From positions 3,224,001 to 3,288,000 of the forward strand of contig NZ_CP080998.1 of NCBI RefSeq assembly GCF_019645835.1: a DNA stretch of 64,000 nt, given 5' to 3'. Position numbers and translations under genes: made by a program. Positions within the stretch are counted from its first letter, which is position 1; each line of letters starts with the position of its first letter. Shown in pieces: positions 9,859 through 19,525 of the stretch. Source of the DNA: Mycolicibacterium holsaticum DSM 44478 = JCM 12374. GTDB taxonomy: Bacteria; Actinomycetota; Actinomycetes; Mycobacteriales; Mycobacteriaceae. The notes under the pieces were generated by a model that worked only from the letters and a program-made list of their open reading frames with translations, had not been told where the DNA came from and made no database searches.

Positions 9859-9872
9859 CGAACACATGTTTG
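9859..9872 (+). promoter_or_regulatory. LexA box of lexA
   Basis: CGAAC-ACAT-GTTTG has one mismatch to CGAAC-N4-GTTCG and lies 33 bases upstream of the lexA ATG. This is the expected position for LexA autorepression. Confidence 0.75.
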
Positions 9873-9905
9873 ATTAATTGTCGGCGGCGCGTTACATTCG
9901 GCGCC

Positions 9906-10607
9906 ATGGATTCCAGCAGCGATTCCCCGGGCGGAACGGAAAGCACCGGCGGGCGCCGCCGGCCTGACACTGGCCTGACCGAGCGTCAGCGCACCATCCT
10001 CGACGTCATCCGCGCCTCGGTCACCAGCCGCGGTTATCCCCCGAGTATCAGGGAGATCGGTGATGCGGTCGGCTTGACGTCGACGTCCTCGGTGGCGCAC
10101 CAACTGCGCACGCTGGAACGCAAGGGCTACCTGCGCCGCGATCCCAACCGGCCCAGGGCCGTCGACGTGCGCGGCGCCGACGACCACGTGACCGCCCCCG
10201 TCACCGAGGTGGCGGGTTCGGACGCGCTACCGGAACCCACGTTCGTGCCGGTGCTGGGCCGGATCGCGGCAGGCGGACCGATCCTGGCCGAGGAGGCCGT
10301 CGAGGACGTGTTCCCGCTGCCGCGCGAGCTGGTCGGCGAAGGGTCGCTGTTTTTGCTCAAGGTCGTCGGCGAGTCGATGGTGGACGCGGCGATCTGCGAC
10401 GGGGACTGGGTGGTGGTCCGTCAGCAAAACGTCGCCGACAACGGTGACATCGTCGCGGCGATGATCGACGGAGAGGCGACCGTCAAGACGTTCAAACGGA
10501 CCGGCGGTCAGGTGTGGTTGATGCCGCACAACCCGGCGTTCGACCCGATCCCCGGCAACGAGGCGGCCGTGCTCGGCAAGGTCGTCACCGTGATCCGCAA
10601 GATCTAG
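9906..10607 (+). CDS. lexA: SOS repressor LexA
   Basis: LexA represses DNA-damage genes and cleaves itself when stimulated by the RecA filament. The 233-residue protein has a winged helix-turn-helix domain ([19 protein letters not shown], then [20 protein letters not shown]) and a C-terminal S24 peptidase domain. The self-cleavage region is GRIAAGGP (residues 118-125), with Ser157 in VVGESMVD and Lys194 in ATVKTFKR as the catalytic dyad. The ATG at 9906 gives the normal length. Its stop codon overlaps the stop of the convergent LGFP-repeat gene, sharing the CTAG palindrome. Confidence 0.97.
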   Translation: MDSSSDSPGGTESTGGRRRPDTGLTERQRTILDVIRASVTSRGYPPSIREIGDAVGLTSTSSVAHQLRTLERKGYLRRDPNRPRAVDVRGADDHVTAPVTEVAGSDALPEPTFVPVLGRIAAGGPILAEEAVEDVFPLPRELVGEGSLFLLKVVGESMVDAAICDGDWVVVRQQNVADNGDIVAAMIDGEATVKTFKRTGGQVWLMPHNPAFDPIPGNEAAVLGKVVTVIRKI

Positions 10608-12655
10608 TCGGCGCGCAGGAACCCGTTGGCGCGGGCGAATTCTTCGCTGCTGAACCAGATTTCGGCTTGCGCGTCGTCATAGTCTGCGCTGTCGGGAAGC
10701 CAGTATCGCCCCGTCTTGGTGTCGGCCTTGACCGGGTAGCCCTCCGGCGCCTCGTCGGAATCTGCAAGCGGTAGGCGAAACGCCGGTTGCGCTGGCTCGA
10801 GTTCGTCGGGCTCGATACGGGCGTGCCTGCCGGTGTCGGTCAACGGGTTGCGCTCGAGCTCGGTAGGCACCCGGGTCGGTGCGGTGTCGACGTCGTCGGG
10901 ATCTTCCTCGTCAACCTCGTCGGTCACCGGCTGCTCGACATCGTGGTCGACATCGTGCTCGACATCGTGATCGACGTCGAGCTCTGCGTAGGGCACGGCG
11001 CCGACGTCTCCGGGCGGGGGTGCTTCCCACGGGCTGGACGGCTCGGCGGTCGAGGCCGCCCCGGCCGCCGGGGCCAACGAGCCCAAGCCCTCGCGCGCGT
11101 AACGGTCACCGAACAGCGTCGCGTCGTAGTCATCGCCGTATTCGGCGGGCTCCGCGGCGCCGTACTCGGCGGGCTCCGCGGCGCTCGCGGCGCTGTATCC
11201 GGCCTCGTCGTCGGCGGCGCCGAACCCGCCGTCGTCGTAGTGAGCGTCGTCGAACTCGGCCTGGTGGGGCTCGTCGCGGCTCAACGCGAACTCGTCGTCG
11301 CCACCGCGGCCGCGCCGATTGCGCAGCGTGGCGTAAGCGACCAGGCCGATGAGGATCAGTGCGGGCACGATGGCCAGCAACCACCACCAGCTCCACTGAA
11401 AACCCTGGCCGTCATTGCGGTCCGCTGCCTGCGGCGGTGCGGATGCCGGCGGCCCGCTCTGGCCCGGAAGCTCCAACCCGGCCAGTTCCAAAGCCAGGTT
11501 GGCCGGCTCGGTCTTGAACGAGTTGGTCGACCGGTCCCATGAGATGACGCCTCCGCTGAAGCGCTGCGTGATGACGTCGCCGTCCTCGGTCTGATCGGAC
11601 ATGGGGGCGCCGAGCGGCCCCTTTCCGCCGTCGAGTTTGGCCCATGCGGCGTTGATCGGACCGCGCACGATGACCGCGCCGTAATCCGGTGTCCAGAAGA
11701 TGAGCGGCTTGTCCTCGGCAGCGAACGTGCTCATCCGGCTGTTGGTGATCCCGCCGTCGACCTCTCCGGTGACCGGAAAGCCGAGATCGCCTTCGGGACC
11801 TCCGACGCTTTCGTATTTGTCGAGCACCTGGCCGGTGACGACGTTGGCGCCCGTCGCCGGGGAGTAGAAGATCTTGCCGCCGGCGAAGTTCTGGCCCATC
11901 CCGTCCGCGCCGATCGAGTACGGCGGGCCTTCCGCGGCACCGAGCGGTCCCATCGTCCCGCCCGCAGCGCGCCTGGCCGCGTTGATCGCGCCAACCGGGT
12001 CAGCCGGGACCTGCAGGCCTTCGAGTTGGGTGGCCAGTTCCGGCGGCACCGTGGTGAAGGTCTTGGTCTTGGCGTTGTAGGACAGCTCACCGCCGGTGAA
12101 CCGCTGGGCGACGACATCGCCCTGGTACCGCTCGTCCTCGGCGGGCACCCCGAGCGCTCCCGAGGATCCGCCGAGTTGGTCCCACGCCGCGTTGATCGGC
12201 CCGCGGACCACCCGTGCACCGGTGTCGGGGGTCCAGAAGATCACCGGGCTGTCGCTGGCGCTGAACGTGGAGTTGAGGCTGTTGGGGGCGCGTCCGGGTC
12301 CCTCGTCGATGGTGGGGAAACCCAGGTCGCTGTCGGCCGGCCCGCCCAACGACTCGTACTTCTCCAGGATCGGACCGGACATGTGATGCGCGCCGGTGGC
12401 CGGCGTGAAGAACATCTTGCCGCCGGTGAAGTCCTGGGCGAAGCCCGACCCCACGGCATAGACCTCGCCCTGTTTCGGCCCGAGTACGCCGCCGTCGCCG
12501 CCACTGGCCTGCCATGCCGCCGTGATCGCGTCGTTGGCCTCGACCTCCGGCTGGGCCAACGCGACCGGTGCCATCAGTACCATCGCCGCCACCGACAGCA
12601 GACCGACCGCCAAGCGGCCGATCCGTCTTCTACGCCGGGTCCCGTGCCCGCTCAT
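10604..12655 (-). CDS. LGFP-repeat membrane protein with acidic tail and sunset domain
   Basis: This 683-residue protein corresponds in position to Rv2721c. It has an Arg-rich signal peptide ending in ALAQ (about residue 34), then an exported region of about 370 residues built from LGFP-type repeats ([36 protein letters not shown]). One membrane helix lies at about 421-444. The cytoplasmic tail is very acidic, contains short [13 protein letters not shown] repeats, and ends in a sunset-type domain ([18 protein letters not shown], then [16 protein letters not shown]). LGFP repeats in corynebacterial proteins are linked to cell-wall/mycomembrane association. The ATG at 12655 has a strong GGGAGGA site, which rules against the longer frame to 12718. 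Confidence 0.85.
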   Translation of the reverse strand: MSGHGTRRRRRIGRLAVGLLSVAAMVLMAPVALAQPEVEANDAITAAWQASGGDGGVLGPKQGEVYAVGSGFAQDFTGGKMFFTPATGAHHMSGPILEKYESLGGPADSDLGFPTIDEGPGRAPNSLNSTFSASDSPVIFWTPDTGARVVRGPINAAWDQLGGSSGALGVPAEDERYQGDVVAQRFTGGELSYNAKTKTFTTVPPELATQLEGLQVPADPVGAINAARRAAGGTMGPLGAAEGPPYSIGADGMGQNFAGGKIFYSPATGANVVTGQVLDKYESVGGPEGDLGFPVTGEVDGGITNSRMSTFAAEDKPLIFWTPDYGAVIVRGPINAAWAKLDGGKGPLGAPMSDQTEDGDVITQRFSGGVISWDRSTNSFKTEPANLALELAGLELPGQSGPPASAPPQAADRNDGQGFQWSWWWLLAIVPALILIGLVAYATLRNRRGRGGDDEFALSRDEPHQAEFDDAHYDDGGFGAADDEAGYSAASAAEPAEYGAAEPAEYGDDYDATLFGDRYAREGLGSLAPAAGAASTAEPSSPWEAPPPGDVGAVPYAELDVDHDVEHDVDHDVEQPVTDEVDEEDPDDVDTAPTRVPTELERNPLTDTGRHARIEPDELEPAQPAFRLPLADSDEAPEGYPVKADTKTGRYWLPDSADYDDAQAEIWFSSEEFARANGFLRAD

Positions 12656-12886
12656 CAAATCCTCCCGCGGTCGGCGCGCAATTCCCATTCGGTACCGCGC
12701 CGTCAACTGTGCCGTCAAATGGTGTCAACACCCAAGGAACACGCCGACCTTCGAGAGAAAATACCTGGCGGCACGCGAAAGTTTCGAATACCCCGCAAGT
12801 CGTGTCCGGTCGCGCCGGTCGAATTGGCGCCGGTTCGGGGCGATATTCGCCGCCGTCAGCCGAGGCCGCCGCCAATTTGCCCCCGG

Positions 12887-14047
12887 CTATACGCCGAGGC
12901 TGCGGCCGATGATTTCCTTCATGATCTCCGTCGTGCCGCCGTAAATGGTCTGCACCCGCGAGTCCAGATACGCGCGGGCAACCGGATATTCCCGCATATA
13001 GCCGTAGCCGCCGTGCAATTGCAGGCACCGGTCGATCAAATAGACCTGCTTCTCGGTCGAATACCATTTCGCCATCGCGGCCTGCTCGGCGGTCAGCTTG
13101 CCGTCGAGGTGCAGGCGGATGAACTCGTCGACCATGATGCGCACCGCGGTGGCCTCGGTGGCCAGCTCGGCGAGCAAGAACCGGCTGTTCTGCTGGCTAC
13201 CGATCGGACGGCCAAATGCTTTGCGCTCCTTGGCGTATTGCAGGGTATGCGCCAGCGTCGTCTCCATCGCCGCGGCCGCGATCACGGCGATACCGATCCG
13301 CTCCTGCGGCAGGTTCTGCATCAGATAGACGAAACCCTGACCTTCCTCGCCGAGCAGGTTTTCGACCGGCACCTTGACGTCGGTGAACGACAGCTCGGCG
13401 GTGTCCTGGGCGTCCAGCCCGATCTTGTCGAGTTTGCGGCCGCGTTCGAAGCCGGCCATCCCGCGCTCGACGACCAGCAGCGAGAACCCCAGCGCACCCT
13501 TGTCCGGGTCGGTGCAGGCCACGACGATCACCAGGTCGGCGTTGATGCCGTTGGTGATGAACGTCTTGGCCCCGTTGAGGATGTAGTGGTCACCGTCCCT
13601 GACCGCGCGGGTCTTGATGCCCTGCAGATCGCTTCCGGTGCCCGGTTCGGTCATGGCGATCGCCGTGATCGTCTCGCCGGTGCAGAACTGCGGCAGCCAG
13701 CGCCGCTTCTGCTCCTCGTTGGCCAGGTTGATCAGGTAGGGGGCCACCACGTCGTTGTGCAGGCCGAAACCCAGACCGCTGTAGCCCCCCGCGGTCGTCT
13801 CCTCAGAGACCACCGCGTTGTAGCGGTAGTCGGGGTTACCGCCGCCGCCGTACTCCTCGGGCACCGCCATGCCGAGGAAGCCCTGCTTACCCGCTTCCAG
13901 CCACACACCGCGGTCGACGATCTTGTCTTTTTCCCACTGTTCATGGTGCGGCGCGACGTGCCGGTCCAGGAACGCCCGGTACGACTCGCGGAAGAGGTCG
14001 TGCTCGGGTTCGAAGAGGGTGCGTTCGTACTGGATAACGCCGGCCAC
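12887..14047 (-). CDS. fadE20: Acyl-CoA dehydrogenase (FadE20-like)
   Basis: This 386-residue flavoenzyme would introduce the alpha-beta double bond in an acyl-CoA during fatty-acid or related lipid degradation. The three acyl-CoA dehydrogenase domains are present. Landmarks are GMAVPEEYGGGGNPD, the FAD-contacting AIAMTEPGTGSDLQGIKT, and the C-terminal LHGGYGYMREYPVARAYLD followed by YGGTTEIMKEIIGRSL. The residue before GTTE is Gly, not the Glu of medium-chain enzymes, so the catalytic base is probably elsewhere, as in long-chain and isovaleryl types. It matches the Rv2724c position. A palindrome upstream suggests control by a TetR-type regulator. Confidence 0.88.
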   Translation of the reverse strand: MAGVIQYERTLFEPEHDLFRESYRAFLDRHVAPHHEQWEKDKIVDRGVWLEAGKQGFLGMAVPEEYGGGGNPDYRYNAVVSEETTAGGYSGLGFGLHNDVVAPYLINLANEEQKRRWLPQFCTGETITAIAMTEPGTGSDLQGIKTRAVRDGDHYILNGAKTFITNGINADLVIVVACTDPDKGALGFSLLVVERGMAGFERGRKLDKIGLDAQDTAELSFTDVKVPVENLLGEEGQGFVYLMQNLPQERIGIAVIAAAAMETTLAHTLQYAKERKAFGRPIGSQQNSRFLLAELATEATAVRIMVDEFIRLHLDGKLTAEQAAMAKWYSTEKQVYLIDRCLQLHGGYGYMREYPVARAYLDSRVQTIYGGTTEIMKEIIGRSLGV

Positions 14048-14094
14048 GGGGATACCTCCGGTCGGTACATTGCTTTCTCGTCAATTTACACCGT

Positions 14095-14110
14095 CCAACC
14101 AGTCGGTTGG
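14095..14110 (-). promoter_or_regulatory. 16-bp palindrome upstream of fadE20 (candidate TetR-type operator)
   Basis: CCAACC-AGTC-GGTTGG is a perfect 6-bp inverted repeat 48 bases upstream of the fadE20 start. It is followed by TTACC, which extends the half-site pattern. The size and sequence resemble operators of TetR-family lipid regulators. No such regulator gene lies nearby. Confidence 0.5.
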
Positions 14111-14165
14111 TTACCGGCGGCACGGCCCGCCCGCGTTGACACCGGACGTGACCTCGCACACGGCT

Positions 14166-14192
14166 GGTTTAGCGATCGACGCGCTCGGGGAA
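14166..14192 (+). promoter_or_regulatory. Putative SigF-type promoter of csbD
   Basis: GGTTT (14166-14170) and GGGGAA (14187-14192) are separated by 16 bases, close to the mycobacterial SigF pattern GGTTT-N15/17-GGGTA. The element lies about 40 bases upstream of the stress-type csbD gene. Confidence 0.45.
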
Positions 14193-14231
14193 ATATCGAG
14201 TCACCACCAAGCCGTCAGGGAGGAAATCAGG

Positions 14232-14468
14232 ATGTCGGAGAAGAACAGCGGTCCCGAAGAAGCCATCAAGGGCGTCGTGGAAGGCGTCAAGGGCAAGGCC
14301 AAAGAGGTGGCGGGTGCCGTTGTCGGCCGCGACGACCTGTATCGCGAGGGGCAGGCGCAGCAGGACAAGGCCGACGCACAGCGCAACGCCGCGCAGAAGG
14401 AAGCCGAAGCCGAAAGTGCGCGCGCCGCAGCCAAAACCGCCGAGAAGCGCCAAGAGGCGGAGCAGTAA
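14232..14468 (+). CDS. CsbD family stress protein
   Basis: This small hydrophilic protein of 78 residues opens with the CsbD pattern: EEAIKGVVEGVKGKAKEVAG, then VVGRDDLYREGQAQQDKADAQ. The remainder is an Ala/Glu/Lys-rich helix. CsbD proteins are abundant in general stress responses of Gram-positive bacteria, but their activity is unknown. The ATG follows a GGGAGGA ribosome site. A SigF-like promoter sits upstream and a strong hairpin terminator lies 20 bases downstream, so this is probably a single-gene unit. It is convergent with hflX. Confidence 0.85.
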   Translation: MSEKNSGPEEAIKGVVEGVKGKAKEVAGAVVGRDDLYREGQAQQDKADAQRNAAQKEAEAESARAAAKTAEKRQEAEQ

Positions 14469-14488
14469 GCGCTAACACATCAGACACG

Positions 14489-14523
14489 AAGGACGCGAGG
14501 GGCCCAAAGCCCTTCGCGTCCTT
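14489..14523. terminator. Bidirectional hairpin terminator between csbD and hflX
   Basis: AAGGACGCGAGGGG (14489-14502) pairs with CCCTTCGCGTCCTT (14510-14523) with one G-T pair, around a seven-base loop. It is followed by CTTTGTCTT on the plus strand. The position between two converging genes suits termination in both directions. Confidence 0.8.
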
Positions 14524-14527
14524 TGTC

Positions 14528-15979
14528 TTAGAACGTCGCGTACTCGCGCAGGCTGGCCGCCAACGGAATCGGCACGCGCGCCTTGATCCTGGTGCCGTCG
14601 GCGGTGTGCTCGGTGGCGTCGATTCGCCCGTCGGCGTGCACCTTGTTGACGAGATCGCCGCGGTCATACGGGATCGTCACGTCCACCATGGTGTCGGTCG
14701 GGGCGATCATCTCGGCCATCCGTGACTGCAGCCGGTCCAGCCCGTCACCGGTGTGCGCGGAGACGAACACCGCATCCGGAAGCGCGCGGCGCAGCTGTGC
14801 CAGCGCGAGATCGCTGGCGGCGTCGATTTTGTTGACCACCAACAACTCCGGGGCCGGCTTGCCGTCGCGGTCGGCGATCACCTCGTTGACCACCTCGCGC
14901 ACGGCGTTGATCTGGGCCAGCGGGTTGACATCGGAGCCGTCCACGACATGCACCAGCAGATCGGCGTCGACGACCTCCTCGAGCGTGGAGCGGAACGCCT
15001 CCACCAACTGGGTGGGCAGATGCCGGACGAATCCGACCGTGTCGGTCAGCACGAACGACCGGCCGTCGTCGAATTCCCCACGGCGCGTTGTCGGTTCGAG
15101 CGTGGCGAACAATGCGTTCTCCACCAGCACGCCCGCCCCGGTCAGCGCGTTGAGCAGGCTGGACTTACCCGCGTTGGTGTAGCCGACGATCGCGATCGAC
15201 GGGATCTCGCTGCGCCGCCGACCGCCGCGCTGGGTGTCGCGGACCTTCTTCATGTCCTTGATGTCGCGGCGCAGCCTGGCCATCCGCTCGCGGATCCGGC
15301 GCCGGTCGGTTTCGATCTTCGTCTCGCCGGGACCACGCAGACCCACGCCGCCGCCTGCGCCGCCGGCACGTCCGCCGGCCTGCCGTGACATCGACTCGCC
15401 CCAGCCACGTAGCCGCGGCAGCATGTACTCCATCTGCGCCAGCGACACCTGCGCCTTGCCCTCCCGGCTGGTCGCATGCTGGGCGAAGATATCCAAGATC
15501 AGCGCGGTGCGGTCGATCACCTTGACCTTGACCGCCTTTTCCAGCGCGGTGAGCTGCGCGGGGCTGAGCTCACCGTCGCAGATGACGGTGTCGGCGCCGG
15601 TAGCCAGCACCACCTCCCGCAATTCCTGCGCCTTGCCGGAACCGATGTAGGTCGCCGGATCGGGCTTGTCGCGGCGTTGGATCAGCCCTTCGAGCACTTC
15701 GGAGCCCGCAGTCTCGGCCAGGGCGGCCAGTTCGGCCAGGCTGGCCTCGGCGTCGGCCGCGCTGCCCTCGGTCCACACGCCCACCAGCACGACGCGTTCC
15801 AGCCGAAGCTGGCGGTACTCGACCTCGGAGACGTCGGTCAGCTCTGTCGACAGGCCGGCGACGCGGCGCAGCGCGGTGCGGTCTTCGAGCGCGAGCTCAC
15901 CGGTGCTCGGCGTGCCGTTGATGGGGAATTCGGGATACGTCATAGGCGAATCAAGGTTCGCACGGAGATCACTTTTCAT
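14528..15979 (-). CDS. hflX: GTPase HflX
   Basis: HflX is a ribosome-associated GTPase involved in rescue of stalled or stressed ribosomes. The 483-residue protein has the N-terminal HflX domain (DPATYIGSGKAQELRE, then DGELSPAQLTALEKAV), a glycine-rich linker (GGVGLRGPGETKIETDRR) and a G domain with GYTNAGKSSLLNALT, DTVGFVRHLP and NKID. The start is uncertain. ATG 15979 has a GGGG stretch seven bases upstream, ATG 15943 lacks any ribosome site, and a TTG at 15988 is possible. It heads a minus-strand run with dapF and miaA (stops and starts within 10 bases), matching Rv2725c-Rv2727c. Confidence 0.92.
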   Translation of the reverse strand: MKSDLRANLDSPMTYPEFPINGTPSTGELALEDRTALRRVAGLSTELTDVSEVEYRQLRLERVVLVGVWTEGSAADAEASLAELAALAETAGSEVLEGLIQRRDKPDPATYIGSGKAQELREVVLATGADTVICDGELSPAQLTALEKAVKVKVIDRTALILDIFAQHATSREGKAQVSLAQMEYMLPRLRGWGESMSRQAGGRAGGAGGGVGLRGPGETKIETDRRRIRERMARLRRDIKDMKKVRDTQRGGRRRSEIPSIAIVGYTNAGKSSLLNALTGAGVLVENALFATLEPTTRRGEFDDGRSFVLTDTVGFVRHLPTQLVEAFRSTLEEVVDADLLVHVVDGSDVNPLAQINAVREVVNEVIADRDGKPAPELLVVNKIDAASDLALAQLRRALPDAVFVSAHTGDGLDRLQSRMAEMIAPTDTMVDVTIPYDRGDLVNKVHADGRIDATEHTADGTRIKARVPIPLAASLREYATF

Positions 15980-15988
15980 GCACCCCAA

Positions 15989-16861
15989 TTAACGTTGCGC
16001 AGCGGTCCACCATTCCTCCGATACCTCGCCGTGGGCCACCAACACCGACGGGCCGCGAAGGTAGCTGCTGGCGTCGGTGACGGTGACCGTCACCTCGCCG
16101 CCCGGTATGCGCACCTGCAACGTCCCGGTGGTGGCGCGCGAGAACGCCAACGCGGCGACGGCGGCGGCGACGGTTCCGGTCCCGCACGACCGGGTTTCGC
16201 CGACACCGCGTTCGTGGACGCGCATCGACACCGCCCCGGCGACCGGCGCGGTCAGCACCTCGACGTTGACCCCGTCGGGAAATTGTGTCCGGTCGAAGGA
16301 CACCGGCGCCGCGACGTCGAGCGCGGCCAACTCGTCAAGGGTCAGGTCCGGATCCACGCACGCCAGATGCGGGTTGCCCACATCGATCGCCAGGCCCGCG
16401 AACGGCCGTCCCCCGACGATCGCCTCCCCGGTGCCGAAGTGGTTGGCCTTGCCCATTTCCACGGTGACGTCCGCGGTCGTGCCGTCCCAGCGGTGCAGCA
16501 CCACCGGGCGGGGCCCGGCCAGCGATCCGACGACGAACTCGTCGCGCGTCTCCAACCCGGCGACGCGCAGGTAGTGGGCGAACACCCGCACCCCGTTGCC
16601 GCACATCTGCGCGACCGAACCGTCGGCGTTGCGGTAGTCCATGTACCAGTCGTCGGCGGCCACGCCCTCGGGCAACCGCTCGAGCACGCCCGCGCGCTGC
16701 GCGGCCCCGGCCCGGGTCACCCGTAGCACGCCGTCGGCGCCCAGACCCTGGCGCCGGTCGCACAGCACGCCGACCGCGGCCGGCGTCAGCGCCAGCCGGG
16801 CATCGGGGTCGGGCAGCAGCACGAAGTCGTTCTGCGTGCCGTGCCCCTTGGCGAACCTCAC
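15989..16861 (-). CDS. dapF: Diaminopimelate epimerase DapF
   Basis: DapF converts LL- to meso-diaminopimelate for lysine and peptidoglycan synthesis. The 290-residue protein shows both catalytic cysteine motifs, [16 protein letters not shown] and [20 protein letters not shown], in the two mirror-image halves. The start is a GTG at 16861 ([18 protein letters not shown]), which aligns with the first residues of the M. tuberculosis enzyme. Longer frames upstream run into miaA and are not plausible. It lies four bases after the miaA stop, so translation is probably coupled. Confidence 0.95.
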   Translation of the reverse strand: MRFAKGHGTQNDFVLLPDPDARLALTPAAVGVLCDRRQGLGADGVLRVTRAGAAQRAGVLERLPEGVAADDWYMDYRNADGSVAQMCGNGVRVFAHYLRVAGLETRDEFVVGSLAGPRPVVLHRWDGTTADVTVEMGKANHFGTGEAIVGGRPFAGLAIDVGNPHLACVDPDLTLDELAALDVAAPVSFDRTQFPDGVNVEVLTAPVAGAVSMRVHERGVGETRSCGTGTVAAAVAALAFSRATTGTLQVRIPGGEVTVTVTDASSYLRGPSVLVAHGEVSEEWWTAAQR

Positions 16862-16865
16862 CTGC

Positions 16866-17786
16866 TCAGGATACGTGCCGCCACACCTGCAGAGCCGCGT
16901 CGACGTTGTCCGGATCGGCTCCGTCGAGCCAGGTGATGCGGTGGTCGCGGCGAAACCACGACCGTTGCCTGCGCACGTAGCGGCGGGTGCCGACGAACGT
17001 CGGCTCACGCGCCGCCGCGCCGTCACCGCCGCCGTCCAACTCGGCGATCACCTGGGCGTACCCCAGCGCGCGTGAGGCGGTGACCCCGTCGCGCAGGCCG
17101 CGCTCCAGCAGCGTGCGCACCTCGTCGACCAGCCCGTCGGCGAACATCTTATCGGTGCGCTGTTCCAGTCGAGCATCGAGAATCGTTGTGTCCCAGTCTA
17201 ACCCGATGATGGCGGTGTCCCAGCGCGGTGTGCCGATCGCCGGGAACGACGCGGCGAACGGCTGCCCGGTCAGCTCGACGACCTCCAGCGCCCGCACGAT
17301 GCGCCTTCCGTCGGTGGGCAGGATCGACGATGCCGCGTCGGCGTCCACCCGGGCCAGTTCGGTGTGCAACGCACCCACCCCGACGTCGGCGAGCCGCTGT
17401 TCCCATTTCGCCCGCACCGCCGGGTCGGTGGCCGGAAACGTCCACTCGTCCAGCAGCGATTGCACGTACATCATCGACCCGCCGACCACGATCGGTACCG
17501 CGCCGCGGGCCGCGATGGCTTCGACGTCGACGGCCGCGGCCTGCTGGTAGCGCGCCACGCTGGCGGTTTCGGTCACGTCGAGCACGTCGAGTTGGTGGTG
17601 CGCGATACCCCGGCGCTGCAGCACCGACAGCTTGGCGGTGCCGATGTCCATTCCCCGGTACAGCTGCATGGCGTCGGCATTAACGATTTCAACGCCGATT
17701 TCTCCGCTCAATCGCTCGGCCAGCGCCAGCGCCAGCTCGGACTTTCCGGTGCCGGTCGGGCCGATGACCGCGATCGGTCGGGTCAT
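16866..17786 (-). CDS. miaA: tRNA dimethylallyltransferase MiaA
   Basis: MiaA adds a dimethylallyl group to N6 of A37 in tRNAs that read UNN codons. MiaB, encoded 5 kb away on the same strand, then acts on its product. The 306-residue protein has the P-loop [16 protein letters not shown], the [15 protein letters not shown] substrate region, [17 protein letters not shown], and the C-terminal SRALGYAQ and [13 protein letters not shown] tRNA-binding segments. The ATG at 17786 overlaps the stop of the upstream dioxygenase-like gene (ATGA), which fixes the start. Confidence 0.95.
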   Translation of the reverse strand: MTRPIAVIGPTGTGKSELALALAERLSGEIGVEIVNADAMQLYRGMDIGTAKLSVLQRRGIAHHQLDVLDVTETASVARYQQAAAVDVEAIAARGAVPIVVGGSMMYVQSLLDEWTFPATDPAVRAKWEQRLADVGVGALHTELARVDADAASSILPTDGRRIVRALEVVELTGQPFAASFPAIGTPRWDTAIIGLDWDTTILDARLEQRTDKMFADGLVDEVRTLLERGLRDGVTASRALGYAQVIAELDGGGDGAAAREPTFVGTRRYVRRQRSWFRRDHRITWLDGADPDNVDAALQVWRHVS

Positions 17787-18469
17787 GGGTGCCACACGCC
17801 GACGAAGTAGCCGACCCCGTAGGGCGCTCCGCGGTAGAGCTCGGTGGCCGTCACCGGACCGGGTTCGGTGAGCCCGGCCAGCACCTGGTAGCCCACCCGC
17901 CCGACGACACCGTCGGGCAGCCGGGTCAACGCGGCCGCGTCGCCGGTGGCCAGCGCGTCGTCGAGTGCGGCCTGCGCCGACGTCGAATCCGGGTGGTATC
18001 CCCCCGGCGCGCTCGGGGTCAGCGTGTGCGCGCCGTCGGCGACGACGAGCACGCCGACCGGTTCGGCGGCCTTCTCGATCTCGGCGCGCAGCGCCCGCCC
18101 CCTGGCCGTTGCGGTATCGGCGCCGTGGGTGTGGGCATACACCCGCACCTCGGCCCGCGCTTCGGGGTTGGCCTGCCCGCGCAGCCAGCCGGTGATCAAC
18201 GCGCACAGCGGCAGCCGCCCGGGTTCGCCGTCGACGTCGGGGGCCAGCGCGGCGCGGACGTCCACGCCGTAACCGGCGAAGGTGCCCAGCTGGTGCGGGG
18301 CGACGACGGCGTCGGCGCGGTCCACGCCGACCGCGATCCAGCGGGCGGGCAGCGAGCCCGCCGCCGCGATCACCGCCCGGTGCAGGTCCGCCAGTTCCGC
18401 GGCCGCCCCGGCGGCGAGTTCGGGCACCATGACCGGTGCCGACGGGACGATGGCGATGGCGCTCAGCAC
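17783..18469 (-). CDS. Class III extradiol dioxygenase-like (DODA-type) protein
   Basis: This 228-residue protein corresponds to Rv2728c. It resembles the LigB/DODA superfamily of class III extradiol dioxygenases and MEMO-like proteins: [14 protein letters not shown] at the N-terminus, [39 protein letters not shown] and [13 protein letters not shown] at the C-terminus. His residues that could bind metal are at HQLG, AHTL and GYHP, but the full canonical ligand set cannot be confirmed by eye. The stop overlaps the miaA start. No enzymatic role is established for this mycobacterial group. Confidence 0.65.
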   Translation of the reverse strand: MLSAIAIVPSAPVMVPELAAGAAAELADLHRAVIAAAGSLPARWIAVGVDRADAVVAPHQLGTFAGYGVDVRAALAPDVDGEPGRLPLCALITGWLRGQANPEARAEVRVYAHTHGADTATARGRALRAEIEKAAEPVGVLVVADGAHTLTPSAPGGYHPDSTSAQAALDDALATGDAAALTRLPDGVVGRVGYQVLAGLTEPGPVTATELYRGAPYGVGYFVGVWHP

Positions 18470-18478
18470 GCCACCACG

Positions 18479-19366
18479 CTAATGCGGTGCGGCGGGCTGC
18501 TCGGCGCTGGCCGCCTCGCCGCGGGCCAGCGCCGCCGTCGCGACCACCATGACACCCACCGCGACGACCAGCGCCAACCAGCCGGCGTCGTCGGGGCGCA
18601 ACGACTCGCCGAGGACGACGACGCCGAGCACCGAGGCCACCACCGGCTCGGCGACCGTCATCGTCGGCAGCGACGCGGTCAGCGCGCCGGCCCGAAACGC
18701 CGCCTGCTGCCATGCGGTGCCCGCGATCGCCACCGCCGCCCACGCGTACAGCTCCGGTGTGCGCAGCAGCGCCCAGCCGCCCAAGTGCAGCTGGTCGACC
18801 ACCCCCTTGGTCAGCACCGCGAACAGCCCCCACAGCACCCCGGAGGCCAGCGCCAGCAGCACCGCGCTGGCGGGTCCGGTCAGGATCCGCGCGCCGATCA
18901 GGCACACCGCCAGCAGCGGCCCGAGCACCGCCAGCACCACGGTCCAGACCTCGAACGTTCCGCGGGCCTGCCCGGCGGTCGGGTTGCCGACGGTGACGAT
19001 GACCGCAACGGAAACCGCCAGCAGCACCGCCCAGGTCCACTCCCAGCGCGTCACCCGCCGGTGCGCCAACCGCGCGTAGATCGGCAGCGCGAACAACAAC
19101 GAGGTGACCAGCAGCGCCTGCACCATCAGCACCGAACCCAGGCCGAGCGCGGCGGCTTGCAACCCGAACCCGGCGGCGGCGACGAGGCTGCCCAGCCACC
19201 ACCGGCGGTCACGCAGCAGGCGCAGGAGCAACTCCGCGTGGCCGACCGGTTCGTCGGTGACCTCATGTGCTTGACGCTGGTGAATGACGTCGCCGATGGC
19301 GATGAACGCCGCAGCGCCGATGGCAAGCAGAGCCGCGACATCGGTCGCCTCGTCGATGCCTGCCAT
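18479..19366 (-). CDS. DMT-superfamily (EamA-like) membrane transporter
   Basis: The 295-residue protein is almost entirely hydrophobic, with about nine to ten membrane segments in two similar halves, as in EamA/DMT permeases. The late motif [26 protein letters not shown] is typical of the second half of the family. The C-terminus ends in a short Ala/Glu tail. It corresponds to Rv2729c. It starts 112 bases after the minus-strand dioxygenase-like gene direction changes and is divergent from the DUF349 gene. The substrate is unknown; exporters of metabolites are common in the family. Confidence 0.8.
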   Translation of the reverse strand: MAGIDEATDVAALLAIGAAAFIAIGDVIHQRQAHEVTDEPVGHAELLLRLLRDRRWWLGSLVAAAGFGLQAAALGLGSVLMVQALLVTSLLFALPIYARLAHRRVTRWEWTWAVLLAVSVAVIVTVGNPTAGQARGTFEVWTVVLAVLGPLLAVCLIGARILTGPASAVLLALASGVLWGLFAVLTKGVVDQLHLGGWALLRTPELYAWAAVAIAGTAWQQAAFRAGALTASLPTMTVAEPVVASVLGVVVLGESLRPDDAGWLALVVAVGVMVVATAALARGEAASAEQPAAPH

Positions 19367-19525
19367 CGGCCTCCTTGTCGGTGTTGTCCAGAAGAGGCTA
19401 GAGCGTGCATCTCCAAGCCGTGCGCATGCGGCGCGGGGACCTGTTTGAATATCGTTGAACAGCGATCAGGCGCCGCGTTGCGCGGCAGGTGCGCGGTTGC
19501 GCGCGGAGGGTACGAGGAAACGGAC

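Noticed and set aside
17787..19202. Upstream extension of the miaA frame to 778 residues
   Set aside because: The added residues are Arg/Gly-rich out-of-frame translation of two other minus-strand genes. MiaA starts at 17786, where its ATG overlaps the previous stop.
17789..19525. Upstream extension of the DUF349 frame, giving a 1029-residue protein
   Set aside because: The extension lies antisense to the dioxygenase-like and DMT transporter genes and has no domain. The ATG at 19526 with a ribosome site gives the family length.
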